A stretch of 64,000 nucleotides of DNA from Phytohabitans suffuscus (GCF_011764565.1 NZ_AP022871.1:3162320-3226319), one strand, 5' to 3'. Shown: positions 16,148 to 24,746, numbered from the stretch's first letter. The notes: generated by a model from the sequence alone, not told the origin. A program made the numbers and translations.

Positions 16148-17455
16148 ATGCGGCGAACTGTGGCGCTGGCGGCGGGAGCCTGTGCGGTCGTGGCGCTCGC
16201 GGGGGTGGCCGGCGCGACGGTGTACCCCCGTACCGGAGGACAGCCGGCACCGGCCGCGGTGAGCACGCCCGCCGCCGAACGCGCGGAGGCCGAGCCGGCC
16301 GGCGTGGCCGCCGCACCCGACAAGGCCGCGCCGACGCCCCGGAAGGCGGCGCAGACTCCGCCGGCCGAGCAACGCGCCGAGCAGGGCCGCAGGCCCGCCG
16401 GGCGCGAGCAGATCGGGACCGTCGACCAGGTCGACCGGGTCATCGGGTACCTGGACGGCGAGCGCAGGATGACCCTGCGGTACCCGGGTGCCACCTACGT
16501 GAAGCCGCACTTCAACCGGCTCCTGCTGCTGCCCGGCGACTACCTGACCATCTCCGACCCGAGCGGCGCCGAGGTGCACCGGGTCGAGTCGGGCATGCTC
16601 CCCGGCCCCGGCCGCTGGGGGATGTCGATCTCGGGCGACACAGCCGTGGTCGAGCTCCACTCGCTCCGTCCCAACCTGCTCGGCCTTGAGTCGACGGTCG
16701 CCAACCTGGGCGTCGGCGTGGACAGGGTGGCGCACGGCTTCAGCCCCGAGGAGCGCGCCCGGCAGCCGCGGAACGCGCCGGAGAGCATCTGCGGCGGCGA
16801 CCAGAAGGCGGACGCGGTCTGCTACAAGTCGAAGGACCCGGTGGCGTACGAGCGGTCGAAGGCGGTCGCCCGCCTGCTCATCAACGGCAACGAGCTGTGC
16901 ACCGCGTGGCGGGTCGGCCCCAACAACCGGATGATGACCAACAACCACTGCATCGTGACATCGGCGGACGCGTACGAGACCGAGGTGTGGTTCAACTACC
17001 AGTGCGCGCAGTGTGGCGGGCACGCGGTCTTCCGGTCCACCAAGGTGTGGGGCGACAAGGTGCTGAGCACCAACGAGGAGCTCGACTACACGCTCTTCAC
17101 GATCGAGGACTTCGACCTCGTGAAGAAGTTCGGCCACCTGGAGTTCGACCTGCGGCGGCCGGCCAAGGGCGAGGAGCTCTACATCCCGCAGCACCCGGCG
17201 GGCAACCCGACCGAGATCGCCATGACCAGCGACCAGGACCCGAACGGCAACTGCGCGGTCGACGACCCCAACTACACCGGGTACGCCAAGGCATCCGACA
17301 TTTCGTACTTCTGCGACACCGAGGGTGGCTCGTCCGGCTCGCCGGTCATCTCCCGGAGCACCGACAAGGTGCTCGCGCTGCATCACTTCGGCGGCTGCCC
17401 CAACTCCGGCGTCCGCATCGACCTGATCTACAACAAGATCAAGTCACAGCTGTAG
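16148..17455 (+). CDS. Secreted trypsin-like serine protease
   Basis: The protein starts at the ATG at 16148 behind GGGGGAAGTGGA. A signal peptide (RRTVALAAGACAVVALAGVAGA) is followed by an Ala/Pro-rich, charged pro-region to about residue 90 and then a chymotrypsin-fold domain. The catalytic triad is visible: His in MMTNNHCIV, Asp in LDYTLF, Ser in EGGSSGSPVI. Several cysteines (CTAW, NNHC, CAQCGGH, NCAV, FCDTEGG, GGCPN) suggest disulfides and extracellular action. It is 435 residues and followed at once by the PAP2 gene on the same strand. Confidence 0.88.
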   Translation: MRRTVALAAGACAVVALAGVAGATVYPRTGGQPAPAAVSTPAAERAEAEPAGVAAAPDKAAPTPRKAAQTPPAEQRAEQGRRPAGREQIGTVDQVDRVIGYLDGERRMTLRYPGATYVKPHFNRLLLLPGDYLTISDPSGAEVHRVESGMLPGPGRWGMSISGDTAVVELHSLRPNLLGLESTVANLGVGVDRVAHGFSPEERARQPRNAPESICGGDQKADAVCYKSKDPVAYERSKAVARLLINGNELCTAWRVGPNNRMMTNNHCIVTSADAYETEVWFNYQCAQCGGHAVFRSTKVWGDKVLSTNEELDYTLFTIEDFDLVKKFGHLEFDLRRPAKGEELYIPQHPAGNPTEIAMTSDQDPNGNCAVDDPNYTGYAKASDISYFCDTEGGSSGSPVISRSTDKVLALHHFGGCPNSGVRIDLIYNKIKSQL

Positions 17456-17465
17456 CTTGGGGTTC

Positions 17466-18185
17466 GTGCAGGAGACCCGCGACCAGCGCACGACGCTGAC
17501 AGGCCGGCGGCTCGGGCGGGTGTGGCCCGCGGGTTGGTGGTTCGACGTCCTGCTGCTGGTCGCGTTCGTCGCGCTGACCGCCGCGCTGGCCGCAGGCTGG
17601 CTCCTCGACCTGGACCAGGGCGTCGCCGACTGGGTCACCGACCACCAGTGGGACCCGGCCTACTGGGTCACCCGCACGCTCAACTTCCTGGGCAACGGCA
17701 GCCCGCTCACCATCGTCTGCGCCGCCGTCGCCATCTGGCTGGGCGTCAAGCGCCGCTCGGCCTGGCCGTTCGCGCTGGTGGTGGCCGCGTTTCTGGCCAC
17801 CGGCTTCGCCATCATGCCGCTCAAGCTCTGGACCGACCGCGCCGCCCCCCGCTCGACCCTCCCGGACGCGGTCGAGCTCTTCAACGACCTGCCGCCGGGC
17901 GAGTACAGCCTCTCCTATCCCTCCGGCCACCTGGTCAACACCATCGTCTGGTACGGCGTGCTCGCGCTGCTGCTGGCCCCGTGGCTGAGCCGCACGGCCC
18001 GCCACTGGCTCCGCATCGCCCCACCGGCGATCGTCTTCTGCACGACCGTCTACCTCAACTACCACTGGGTCACCGACTCCGCGGCCGGCCTGCTGCTCGG
18101 GCTACTGCTCGACCGCCTGCTCAAACGCGTCCCCTGGCCATCCCTCCCCCGCCCCGCCGACAGCTCGGCCAAGTCCAGGGCATGA
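17466..18185 (+). CDS. PAP2-family membrane phosphatase
   Basis: This polytopic protein of about 239 residues has the three phosphatase signatures K-x6-R-P-like (KLWTDRAAPRS), SYPSGH and NYHWVTDSAAG, in the usual order. These are found in undecaprenyl-pyrophosphate and phosphatidate phosphatases that act on the outer leaflet. About six hydrophobic helices are present. The start GTG at 17466 is preferred over TTG at 17457. The gene begins only 10 bp after the protease stop, so the two may be co-transcribed. Confidence 0.85.
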   Translation: MQETRDQRTTLTGRRLGRVWPAGWWFDVLLLVAFVALTAALAAGWLLDLDQGVADWVTDHQWDPAYWVTRTLNFLGNGSPLTIVCAAVAIWLGVKRRSAWPFALVVAAFLATGFAIMPLKLWTDRAAPRSTLPDAVELFNDLPPGEYSLSYPSGHLVNTIVWYGVLALLLAPWLSRTARHWLRIAPPAIVFCTTVYLNYHWVTDSAAGLLLGLLLDRLLKRVPWPSLPRPADSSAKSRA

Positions 18186-18228
18186 GCAATCTTGGAATTT
18201 GGCAAATGCTTGGCGATCTGCGATCGGT

Positions 18229-19323
18229 TCAGAGCCAGGAGCCGGCACGCATCACTCGTTCCACCCGCAGGGTGGGGTCGAGGACTACGAGGTTGGCGCG
18301 CAGGCCCGGCGCCAGAGAGCCCACCTCGCCGGCCACGCCGATCGCGCGGGCGGGGGTCGTCGTCAGCATGCGGACGGCGTCCTGCATGGACAGGCCGGCC
18401 TGGACCGCCCGCCGCAGGCCCGCGTCCATCGTCAGCGTGCTGCCCGCGATCGAGCCGTCGCGGGCCAGACGGGCCACGCGGTCGGCCACGACCACGGCCT
18501 GGCCGCCCAGCTCGTACTCGCCGTCGGGCATGCCGGCGGCGGCCATCGCGTCGGTGACCAGCGCGGCGCGGTCCGGGCCGGTGACCCTGGCGGCGAACGC
18601 GAGCGTGCCGTCGTGCAGGTGGATGCCGTCCGGGATCAGCTCGCACACCACGGAGCCGGCGCCGAGCACGGCGAAGACCGGGCCGGGCTCGCGGTGGTGC
18701 GGCGGGCGCATGCCGTTGAAGACGTGGGTGGCGACCGTGGCACCGGCCTCGATGCCGGCGAGCGTCTGGTCGTACGTGGCGTCGGTGTGCCCGATCGCGG
18801 CCACCACACCGCGCGACACCAGGAGCTTGATGGCCTCCAACGCGCCCGGCCGCTCGGGAGCGACGGTGACCATGCGGAGCGCGCCGCCGCCCAGCTCGAT
18901 CAGGGACGACAGCTCCTCGACCGACGGGTCGCGCAGGTACTCCGGGTTTTGCGCGCCGCACCGCGCCTGCGACAGGTACGGGCCCTCGTAGTGGATGCCG
19001 GCCAGCACCCCCTCGGACACCAGCGGGGCGAACGCGGCGGTGGCGTCGCGCATCAGCTCGTGCGGCGCGCTGACCAGGCTGGCGAGCAGCGTTGTCGTGC
19101 CGTGCCGCAGATGGAAGGCGGCCGCCTCGCGGGCGGCCGCGGCGTCACCGGTCGTGAACGTGTGCCCGCCGCCGCCGTGCGTGTGGATGTCGACGAACCC
19201 GGGCACCACCCAGCGGTCGCCCGCCGGCGCGCCGGTGCCCACCGTGACGATCGTGTCGCCGGCCACCTCCACGTATCCGTCGACGATGCCGGTCGGCGTC
19301 ACCACACGCCCTTGGACCCTCAT
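18229..19323 (-). CDS. nagA: N-acetylglucosamine-6-phosphate deacetylase
   Basis: NagA removes the acetyl group of GlcNAc-6-phosphate in the cytosol. The 364-residue protein shows amidohydrolase motifs: GFVDIHTHGGGGHTF (metal histidines), HYEGPYL (metal Glu), AIGHTDA, THVFNGM and LVTDAM (catalytic Asp). The length is slightly below the usual 380-390 but the motifs are complete. Its ATG overlaps the stop of the ROK kinase gene (ATGA), making it the third gene of an amino-sugar operon. Confidence 0.93.
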   Translation of the reverse strand: MRVQGRVVTPTGIVDGYVEVAGDTIVTVGTGAPAGDRWVVPGFVDIHTHGGGGHTFTTGDAAAAREAAAFHLRHGTTTLLASLVSAPHELMRDATAAFAPLVSEGVLAGIHYEGPYLSQARCGAQNPEYLRDPSVEELSSLIELGGGALRMVTVAPERPGALEAIKLLVSRGVVAAIGHTDATYDQTLAGIEAGATVATHVFNGMRPPHHREPGPVFAVLGAGSVVCELIPDGIHLHDGTLAFAARVTGPDRAALVTDAMAAAGMPDGEYELGGQAVVVADRVARLARDGSIAGSTLTMDAGLRRAVQAGLSMQDAVRMLTTTPARAIGVAGEVGSLAPGLRANLVVLDPTLRVERVMRAGSWL

Positions 19324-20246
19324 GGGCGGGCGTCCAGGGCGAGCAGGGCCGCGCCGACACAGCCGGCCTCGTCGCCGAGTGCGGCGCGCACGAGGATCGG
19401 TTCGCGCTGAAAGGTCAGCCGTTCGCGGATGGCCACGCCCAGCGGTGCGAGCAGCGCGTCGCCCGCCTCGGCCAGGCCACCACCGAGCACCATCGCCTCG
19501 GTGTCGTAGAGCGTCTGCGCGGTGACCAGCCCGTCCGCCAGTACCTCGACGGTCTCGGTCCAGACCTGGATGGCGACGGCGTCGCCAGCGGCCGCGCGGG
19601 CGACGACCTCGGCGGCCGTCGCCGGGCTTCCGGCCAGCGCGGCGTACCTGCGGCTCACCCCCGCCGCGGACGCCTCGGCCTCCAGATGCCCGCGGGCACC
19701 GCAGCCGCAAGGGGTACCGCCGGGACGCACGACGATGTGCCCGAGCTCGCCCGCGGCGCCGTGCGCACCCGCGAAGCCCTGCCCGTCGACCACGTGCGCG
19801 GCCGCGATACCCGTGCCGATCGCGACGAAGAGCACGTGCCGGAAGTCCCGCCCCGACCCCAGCCTGGCCTCGGCCAGGCCACCCGCGCGCACGTCGTGAC
19901 CGAGCGCCGCGGGCAGTGCGAGCCTCGCCGATACAAGATCACGCAGGGGTACGTCGCGGAAGCCCACATTCGCCGACCAGGCCGCCACGCCCGCCACCTC
20001 GTCGACCACGCCCGGCACGGTCACGCCGACCGCGACCGGGGTGAGACCGCCGGCCCGCGCCTTCCCGGCCAGGCCCGCGGCGAGGTCGAGGATGGTCTCC
20101 ACGACGGCGTCCGGGCCGCGGTCGGCGCCGGTGGCGTGGCGCTCGGTGTGCAGCACCTCGCCGGCTTCGGAGACCAGGGCGCACTTGATGCCCGTGCCTC
20201 CGACGTCGAGCGCCAGGACGGCCCCGCTCTGTGCCAGCCCGCTCAT
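19320..20246 (-). CDS. ROK-family sugar kinase, likely N-acetylhexosamine kinase
   Basis: The 308-residue protein begins with the ATP-binding ALDVGGTGIKCALVS and has the ROK zinc motif region PCGCGARGHLEAEAS, the second half of the family signature (GELGHIVV). Flanked by NagA and a SIS protein with ATGA overlaps on both sides, it most likely phosphorylates GlcNAc or GalNAc to provide the NagA substrate. Glucokinase or ROK-regulator roles are less likely: there is no helix-turn-helix N-terminus and the operon is amino-sugar specific. Confidence 0.85.
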   Translation of the reverse strand: MSGLAQSGAVLALDVGGTGIKCALVSEAGEVLHTERHATGADRGPDAVVETILDLAAGLAGKARAGGLTPVAVGVTVPGVVDEVAGVAAWSANVGFRDVPLRDLVSARLALPAALGHDVRAGGLAEARLGSGRDFRHVLFVAIGTGIAAAHVVDGQGFAGAHGAAGELGHIVVRPGGTPCGCGARGHLEAEASAAGVSRRYAALAGSPATAAEVVARAAAGDAVAIQVWTETVEVLADGLVTAQTLYDTEAMVLGGGLAEAGDALLAPLGVAIRERLTFQREPILVRAALGDEAGCVGAALLALDARP

Positions 20247-21163
20247 GCCAGGACGACCGACCTGCTCAGGTGGCGGGGTGCGTCCGGGTCGAGGCCGCGG
20301 CTGAGCGCGATCGCGACCGCGAAGCGCTGGGCGAGGATGAGGTCGGCCATCGGGTCGAGCGGCTGGCGGCCGCCGCCCCACCGGCCCAGCGCGGAGTAGC
20401 CACGGCCGAGGCTGCCGTGCACGAACGCGGCGCCGGTCGCGGCCACGTCTTCGGCCAGCCCGTCCGGCACCTCGCCGAACGCCCACACCACGCGGCCGAC
20501 CGCCGCGATGGAGATCGGGCCGTGGCGGTAGTCCATCGCCGGGTACGCCTCGGCCCAGAACGTGGCCGCCTCGCGACACTTCAGCGCCGCCTCGTGGGCG
20601 AGCCCGACGGTCCAGCCCCGGCCGAGGAAGGTGGCCTGCTCGATCATCGTCGGGTCGACCGGCAGCGGCGCACGCACCGCCACCTCGGCGTCGACCGCGA
20701 TCGGCCCGAGGTCTTCGCCCAGGTGGGCGCGGAGCAGGGCGAGCACGCTGGTGGCGAAGCGGGTCTGCACCACCGACCGCTCGTCCGCGAAGGGCAGCAG
20801 GACCGCGTCGCTCGCCAGGTGCACCGCCGGCGCGGACGGGTCGCCCACGATCGCGGTGGTGGGTGCGTCGACGGCGCCGAGCAGGTCGAGCACCTCGGTC
20901 GTGGTGCCCGAACGGGTGATCGCGACGACACGGTCGTAGCGCCGCTCGGCGGGAAACTCGGATGCCTGGAAGGCGTCGGTCTCACCGTGGCCGGCGCGCT
21001 CGCGCAGCCCCGCGTACGCCATCGCCATGAACCACGACGTGCCGCAACCGACGACCGCGACCCGCTCACCCGGGCGTGGCAGTCCTTCCGATCGGCCGGC
21101 GAGATCCGCCGCTTGGCGCCAGCAGTCAGGCTGGCTGGCTATTTCCCCGTCGACGTAAGCCAT
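20243..21163 (-). CDS. SIS-domain amino-sugar isomerase/deaminase
   Basis: The 306-residue protein has two SIS (sugar isomerase) domains: the first with VAVVGCGTSWFMAMAYAGLR and AITRSGTTTEVLDLL, the second with FLGRGWTVGLAHEAALKCRE and EAYPAMDYRHGP. It lacks the glutamine amidotransferase domain of GlmS. As the first gene of an operon with a ROK kinase and NagA, and with no NagB nearby, it probably deaminates/isomerises glucosamine-6-phosphate (NagB-II type) or galactosamine-6-phosphate (AgaS type). The DeoR-family regulator next door fits either. Confidence 0.82.
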   Translation of the reverse strand: MAYVDGEIASQPDCWRQAADLAGRSEGLPRPGERVAVVGCGTSWFMAMAYAGLRERAGHGETDAFQASEFPAERRYDRVVAITRSGTTTEVLDLLGAVDAPTTAIVGDPSAPAVHLASDAVLLPFADERSVVQTRFATSVLALLRAHLGEDLGPIAVDAEVAVRAPLPVDPTMIEQATFLGRGWTVGLAHEAALKCREAATFWAEAYPAMDYRHGPISIAAVGRVVWAFGEVPDGLAEDVAATGAAFVHGSLGRGYSALGRWGGGRQPLDPMADLILAQRFAVAIALSRGLDPDAPRHLSRSVVLA

Positions 21164-21198
21164 GACTCTCCTGCGCGTAACGGTTCAGACCGGCCGGC

Positions 21199-21222
21199 TT
21201 TCGAGCGTCATTGTGCTCGGTC
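21199..21222 (+). promoter_or_regulatory. Putative DeoR-family operator, distal copy
   Basis: TTTCGAGCGTCATTGTGCTCG and the next three bases match 16 of 24 positions of the palindrome at 21282-21305 (shared pattern TTTCGnGCnnnATTGTGCnCG). It lies 36-59 bp upstream of the SIS operon start. The two copies are 83 bp apart, about eight helical turns. Confidence 0.5.
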
Positions 21223-21281
21223 CGGCCACTTGGTGGCAACCATGCGCAACTTCGCGCAGCGACCTGTTTTGCATACCGACG

Positions 21282-21305
21282 TTTCGCGCACTATTGTGCA
21301 CGAAA
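21282..21305 (+). promoter_or_regulatory. Putative DeoR-family operator, palindrome next to deoR start
   Basis: TTTCGCGCAC, spacer TATT, then GTGCACGAAA form an inverted repeat with 9 of 10 matching arm bases. It ends 14 bp before the regulator's ATG at 21320. Autoregulation and control of the divergent amino-sugar operon are inferred from the position. Confidence 0.65.
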
Positions 21306-21319
21306 CACGCACCGTCCGT

Positions 21320-22120
21320 ATGGCGGAGGCTACGTTGGATCGCTACGCACGCTGGAACGCCCTGCTGGAGCTCTTGACCGACAGCGGGCGGGTCAGCGTG
21401 GAAGATGCCGCCAGCCGCCTGGACGTGTCGCAGGCCACCATCCGCCGCGACTTCGACCAGCTCGCCCAGCAGCAGATGATTACGCGCACGCGCGGTGGCG
21501 CCGTGGCCAACGGCGTGTCGTACGACCTTCCCCTGCGGTACAAGACCGCGAAGCACTCGGCCGAGAAGCAGCGCATCGGCGCCGCGGCGGCCGCACTCGT
21601 GTCACCGGGCATGGTGGTCGGCCTCAACGGGGGCACCACGATGACGGAGGTGGCCCGCGCGCTCGCCGTCCGCCCCGACCTCAACAGCGGCAGCGACGGC
21701 GCCCAGCTCACCGTCGTGACCAACGCGCTGAACATCGCCAACGAGCTGCTCGTCCGTTCCCGGATGAAGATCGTCGTGGCCGGCGGCGTCGTGCGGCCGC
21801 AGTCGTACGAGCTGGTGGGGCCGCTCGGCGGGGCCCTGCTGCGCGAGGTGACGCTCGACGTGGCGCTGCTCGGCGTGGACGCGATCGACGTGCAGCTCGG
21901 CGCCGCCGCGCACCACGAAGGCGAGGCGTCGATGAACAACCTGATGGTCGCCCGCGCGAAGCGGGTAGTCATCATCGCGGACTCGTCGAAGCTGGGCGGG
22001 CACGCGTTCGCCCGGATCTGCCCGATCGAGCGGATCGAGATGCTGGTGACCGACTCGGGGGCGCCGCCGGAGACCGTGGCCATCTTCGAGGCGGCCGGCG
22101 TCCGCGTCATCTCCGCCTGA
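21320..22120 (+). CDS. DeoR-family transcriptional regulator
   Basis: This 266-residue regulator has an N-terminal winged helix (YARWNALLELLTDSGRVSVE, then LDVSQATIRRDFDQLAQQQM) and a C-terminal DeoR sensor domain with a sugar-phosphate pocket (GLNGGTTMTEVARAL, VTNALNIANEL, DVALLGVDAI, VIIADSSKLG). It is divergent from the SIS-ROK-nagA operon, so it probably responds to an amino-sugar phosphate such as GlcN-6-P or GalN-6-P. The ATG at 21320 has no clear Shine-Dalgarno; a leaderless or very short-leader transcript is possible. Confidence 0.9.
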   Translation: MAEATLDRYARWNALLELLTDSGRVSVEDAASRLDVSQATIRRDFDQLAQQQMITRTRGGAVANGVSYDLPLRYKTAKHSAEKQRIGAAAAALVSPGMVVGLNGGTTMTEVARALAVRPDLNSGSDGAQLTVVTNALNIANELLVRSRMKIVVAGGVVRPQSYELVGPLGGALLREVTLDVALLGVDAIDVQLGAAAHHEGEASMNNLMVARAKRVVIIADSSKLGGHAFARICPIERIEMLVTDSGAPPETVAIFEAAGVRVISA

Positions 22121-22221
22121 TCCCGGGGCGATCTCTCCCAAACTCACGTAAATATTCCCCAAATTCCGGGGCAATCTCGACGGGGCAGCGCGGTGTTGTG
22201 CATACCCAGTATGTTGTCGGC

Positions 22222-23193
22222 GTGACAGCGGTTCTGGAGATAGAAGGTCTGCGAAAGACCTACCGCAGCCGTCGAAAAGGCGCCCGGCGGGCGCTCGACG
22301 GCTTCGACATGGTGGTGGAGGCCGGCCAGGTGCACGGCTTCCTCGGCCCGAACGGGTCCGGCAAGACCACGACGTTGCGCACGCTGCTCGGCCTCATCCG
22401 CCCCAACGGCGGGCGCATGGCCATCCTCGGCGAGGAGGTGCCGGCCCGCCTTTCCTCGGTCGCCGGCCGGGTGGGCGCCATCGTGGAGAGTCCACAGTTC
22501 TTCCCGCACTTCTCCGCGCAGGACACGCTGTCCCTGCTGGCCGACGCCGGCGAGGTGCCGCAGGCGCGCGTGGCCGAGGTGCTGGAGCTGGTGGGCCTGC
22601 GCGACCGGGCCAAAGAGCGGGTCAAGACGTACTCGCTGGGCATGAAGCAGCGGCTCGCGGTGGCGTCGGCGCTGCTCAAGAACCCGCAGCTGCTGATCCT
22701 CGACGAGCCCGCCAACGGCCTCGACCCGGGCGGCATCCGCGAGATGCGCGACCTGATGCGGCAGCTCTCCGCGTCCGGCATGACGGTGGTGCTCTCCAGC
22801 CACATCCTCGGCGAGGTGCAGCAGATCTGTGACTCGGTCACGATCATCTCGCTCGGGCGGCGGGTGGCCTCCGGTCCGGTCGCCGAGGTGCTGGCCCAGC
22901 ACTCCGGCGGCGGGGTCGTGGTGCGGCTCGAGTCCGCCGGCGACCTGTCGAGCGCGGCGCAGGTGCTGGTCGCGGCCGGCGCGCGGGTCGACCTCAAGCC
23001 AGACCACCTGCTCGTGACCGGCGTCGACAAGCCCGCGTGGGTGACCCGTACGCTGGCCGGCCGCGAGCTCTACGTGAGCGAGCTCGCCCCGGTCACGGTC
23101 GATCTCGAAAGCGTCTTTCTGGAGCTGACCGGCACCGCGCCGGTCGCCGGACAGCACCGCCAGGTCGACCAGTCCGTGGAGGTGCCGGCATGA
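22222..23193 (+). CDS. ABC exporter ATP-binding protein
   Basis: The 323-residue ATPase has Walker A GFLGPNGSGKTTTLR (about residue 40), Q-loop ESPQFFPHFS, signature YSLGMKQRLA, Walker B LLILDEPANGLDP and H-loop SSH, as in drug or antibiotic exporter ATPases. The GTG at 22222 is the only start that keeps the usual short N-terminus. Its stop overlaps the ATG of the permease gene, so the two form one transporter. It lies about 100 bp downstream of the DeoR gene with an AT-richer gap, so it probably has its own promoter. Confidence 0.9.
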   Translation: MTAVLEIEGLRKTYRSRRKGARRALDGFDMVVEAGQVHGFLGPNGSGKTTTLRTLLGLIRPNGGRMAILGEEVPARLSSVAGRVGAIVESPQFFPHFSAQDTLSLLADAGEVPQARVAEVLELVGLRDRAKERVKTYSLGMKQRLAVASALLKNPQLLILDEPANGLDPGGIREMRDLMRQLSASGMTVVLSSHILGEVQQICDSVTIISLGRRVASGPVAEVLAQHSGGGVVVRLESAGDLSSAAQVLVAAGARVDLKPDHLLVTGVDKPAWVTRTLAGRELYVSELAPVTVDLESVFLELTGTAPVAGQHRQVDQSVEVPA

Positions 23194-24215
23194 AAGGGCT
23201 GATCAAGGCCGAGGTGCGCCGCCTCGTCAAGCGCCGGATCACCCGGCTCATGGCGGTCCTGCTCGTACTGGGCCTGGGCGCGATCGCGGTCGCGTTCACG
23301 GTCGGCAGCCAGAAGGTCGGCCCGGCCCAGGTGGCCGCCGCCGAGGCGGAGGCGCAGCGGCAGTACGAGGAGTCCCTGCGCTGGCACGAGCAGATGGTGG
23401 CCGACTGCGAGGCGGCGAAGGCCCGCGGCGAGGACATCACCCAGCGCTTCCCACCCGACTGCGGCAACGAGCCGGGGTACGCGCCGCAGCGCGAGCAGTT
23501 CGACGCCTCGTGGAACCTGCCGTACGAGTTCCACTTCCGCGAGCAGTTCGGCGTCTTCATCTCGATCTTCGCGGGGATCGTGGCGCTGTTCGGGTTCATC
23601 GTGGGCGCGTCGTACGTGGGCGCCGAGTGGCACACCGGCGGCATGATGAACCTCCTGCTGTGGCGCCCCCGCCGGCTCTCGGTGCTGTTCACGAAGCTGG
23701 GGGTGCTGCTCGGCGGCGTACTCGCGGTCACGGTCGTGCTCGGTGCACTGTGGACCGCAGCGTTCTGGTTCATCGGCAGGTACGACGGCCAGACCGGGAA
23801 GATGACGCAGGGCGCGTGGGAGTCGTTCGCGCTCAGCGGCGCCCGGGGTGCCGGCCTGGTGCTGGCGGTCACCGCGGTCGCCTTCGGCCTCGCGTCCCTC
23901 GGCCGCCACACGGCGATGGCGCTGGGGGTGGCGGTCGGCGTCGGCGTGGTGAGCGAGATCGGCATGCGGATCGCGCTGGGCATCGCGGAGATCCGGTTCG
24001 CCGACCGGTGGGTACTGTCCACGTACGCGCTGGCCTGGTTCGAGAAGCGGTGGGAGCTCCAGGACTGGCGGGCCTGCAACATCAGCTTCTCCGGCCAGTG
24101 CGAGCCCGACATGTTCGTCGTGACCTGGCAACAGTCCGCCCTGGTCTTCGGCGTGGGGACCGCCGCCGTGCTGGCCGCGGCGATCTGGCTGATGCGCAGC
24201 CGGGACATCACGTGA
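23190..24215 (+). CDS. ABC exporter permease (ABC-2 type)
   Basis: This 341-residue membrane protein has an N-terminal cytoplasmic KAEVRRLVKRRITRLMAVLL followed by a transmembrane helix. A long extracytoplasmic loop rich in Glu/Gln/Arg (about 45-115) contains two cysteines (ADCEAAK and PPDCGNEP). At least five further helices include VFISIFAGIVALFGFIVGAS and AMALGVAVGVGVVSEIGMR. It overlaps the ATPase gene by 4 bp (ATGA). The substrate is unknown; ABC-2 permeases of this kind often export peptides or antibiotics. Confidence 0.85.
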   Translation: MKGLIKAEVRRLVKRRITRLMAVLLVLGLGAIAVAFTVGSQKVGPAQVAAAEAEAQRQYEESLRWHEQMVADCEAAKARGEDITQRFPPDCGNEPGYAPQREQFDASWNLPYEFHFREQFGVFISIFAGIVALFGFIVGASYVGAEWHTGGMMNLLLWRPRRLSVLFTKLGVLLGGVLAVTVVLGALWTAAFWFIGRYDGQTGKMTQGAWESFALSGARGAGLVLAVTAVAFGLASLGRHTAMALGVAVGVGVVSEIGMRIALGIAEIRFADRWVLSTYALAWFEKRWELQDWRACNISFSGQCEPDMFVVTWQQSALVFGVGTAAVLAAAIWLMRSRDIT

Positions 24216-24224
24216 GGTAGTCTC

Positions 24225-24242
24225 TTAGCACCTCCGTGCTAA
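24225..24242 (+). promoter_or_regulatory. Perfect palindrome TTAGCAC-N4-GTGCTAA
   Basis: TTAGCAC (24225-24231), CTCC, GTGCTAA (24236-24242). It lies 24-42 bp upstream of the DUF3263 start and 9 bp after the permease stop. The arms equal the outer part of the HrcA/CIRCE element but the spacing is 9 bp too short. It may be an operator or a weak terminator hairpin; there is no T-run. Confidence 0.45.
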
Positions 24243-24266
24243 TCGATACCCTCCGCGAGGCGCCTC

Positions 24267-24638
24267 ATGAAGCACCCCGCCGCTGACGCTCGCGCGCTCG
24301 ACGCCGAGGCATCCCCCACTGTGGAGGATGACCTCGACGTCGAGCCCGACGCAGACCTCGACTCGGACGCCGCCGCGGGTGCCGAGGCCGCTGCCGCCGA
24401 CGAGCCGCCGGCCCTATCGGAGCGGGAGCAGCAGATCCTGGCTTTCGAGACCCGGTGGTGGAAGCACGCCGGCTCCAAGGAGCAGGCCATCCGCGACGAG
24501 TTCGACCTCTCCGCCACCAGGTACTACCAGCTCCTCAACGGGCTGCTGGACAACCCGGCGGCGCTCGCCCACGACCCGGTCCTCATCGGACGCCTCAGGC
24601 GCATCCGCTCGACACGCGCCCGCACCCGCGGCCGCTGA
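24267..24638 (+). CDS. DUF3263 family protein
   Basis: The 123-residue protein has an acidic, low-complexity N-terminus (about 1-48, rich in Asp/Glu/Ala), then the DUF3263 domain LSEREQQILAFETRWWKHAG with SKEQAIRDEFDLSATRYYQLLNGLLD (about 50-95), and a very basic end. The domain looks like a helix-turn-helix and the family is actinobacterial, so DNA binding is likely, though the targets are unknown. A palindrome sits in its upstream region. Confidence 0.85.
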   Translation: MKHPAADARALDAEASPTVEDDLDVEPDADLDSDAAAGAEAAAADEPPALSEREQQILAFETRWWKHAGSKEQAIRDEFDLSATRYYQLLNGLLDNPAALAHDPVLIGRLRRIRSTRARTRGR

Positions 24639-24669
24639 CCGGGCCTCGCGGGGCCGGCGCCGGTATTGC

Positions 24670-24746
24670 TGGAGCCCCCGGTCGGATTCGAACCGACGAC
24701 CACTCGCTTACAAGGCGAGTGCTCTGGCCAGCTGAGCTACAGGGGC
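24670..24746 (-). tRNA. tRNA-Thr (anticodon UGU)
   Basis: The reverse complement folds as a full cloverleaf of 77 nt with encoded CCA. The acceptor is GCCCCTG/CGGGGGC, the D-stem GCTC/GAGC, and the anticodon stem CTCGC/GCGAG with loop CTTGTAA (anticodon TGT). The T-stem is GTCGG/CCGAC with loop TTCGAAT. No gene lies from here to msmK (24747-25055) apart from putative operators. Confidence 0.95.

Noticed and set aside
24225..24242. HrcA CIRCE element
   Set aside because: The arms match but the spacer is 4 nt instead of 13 and the downstream gene is not a heat-shock gene.
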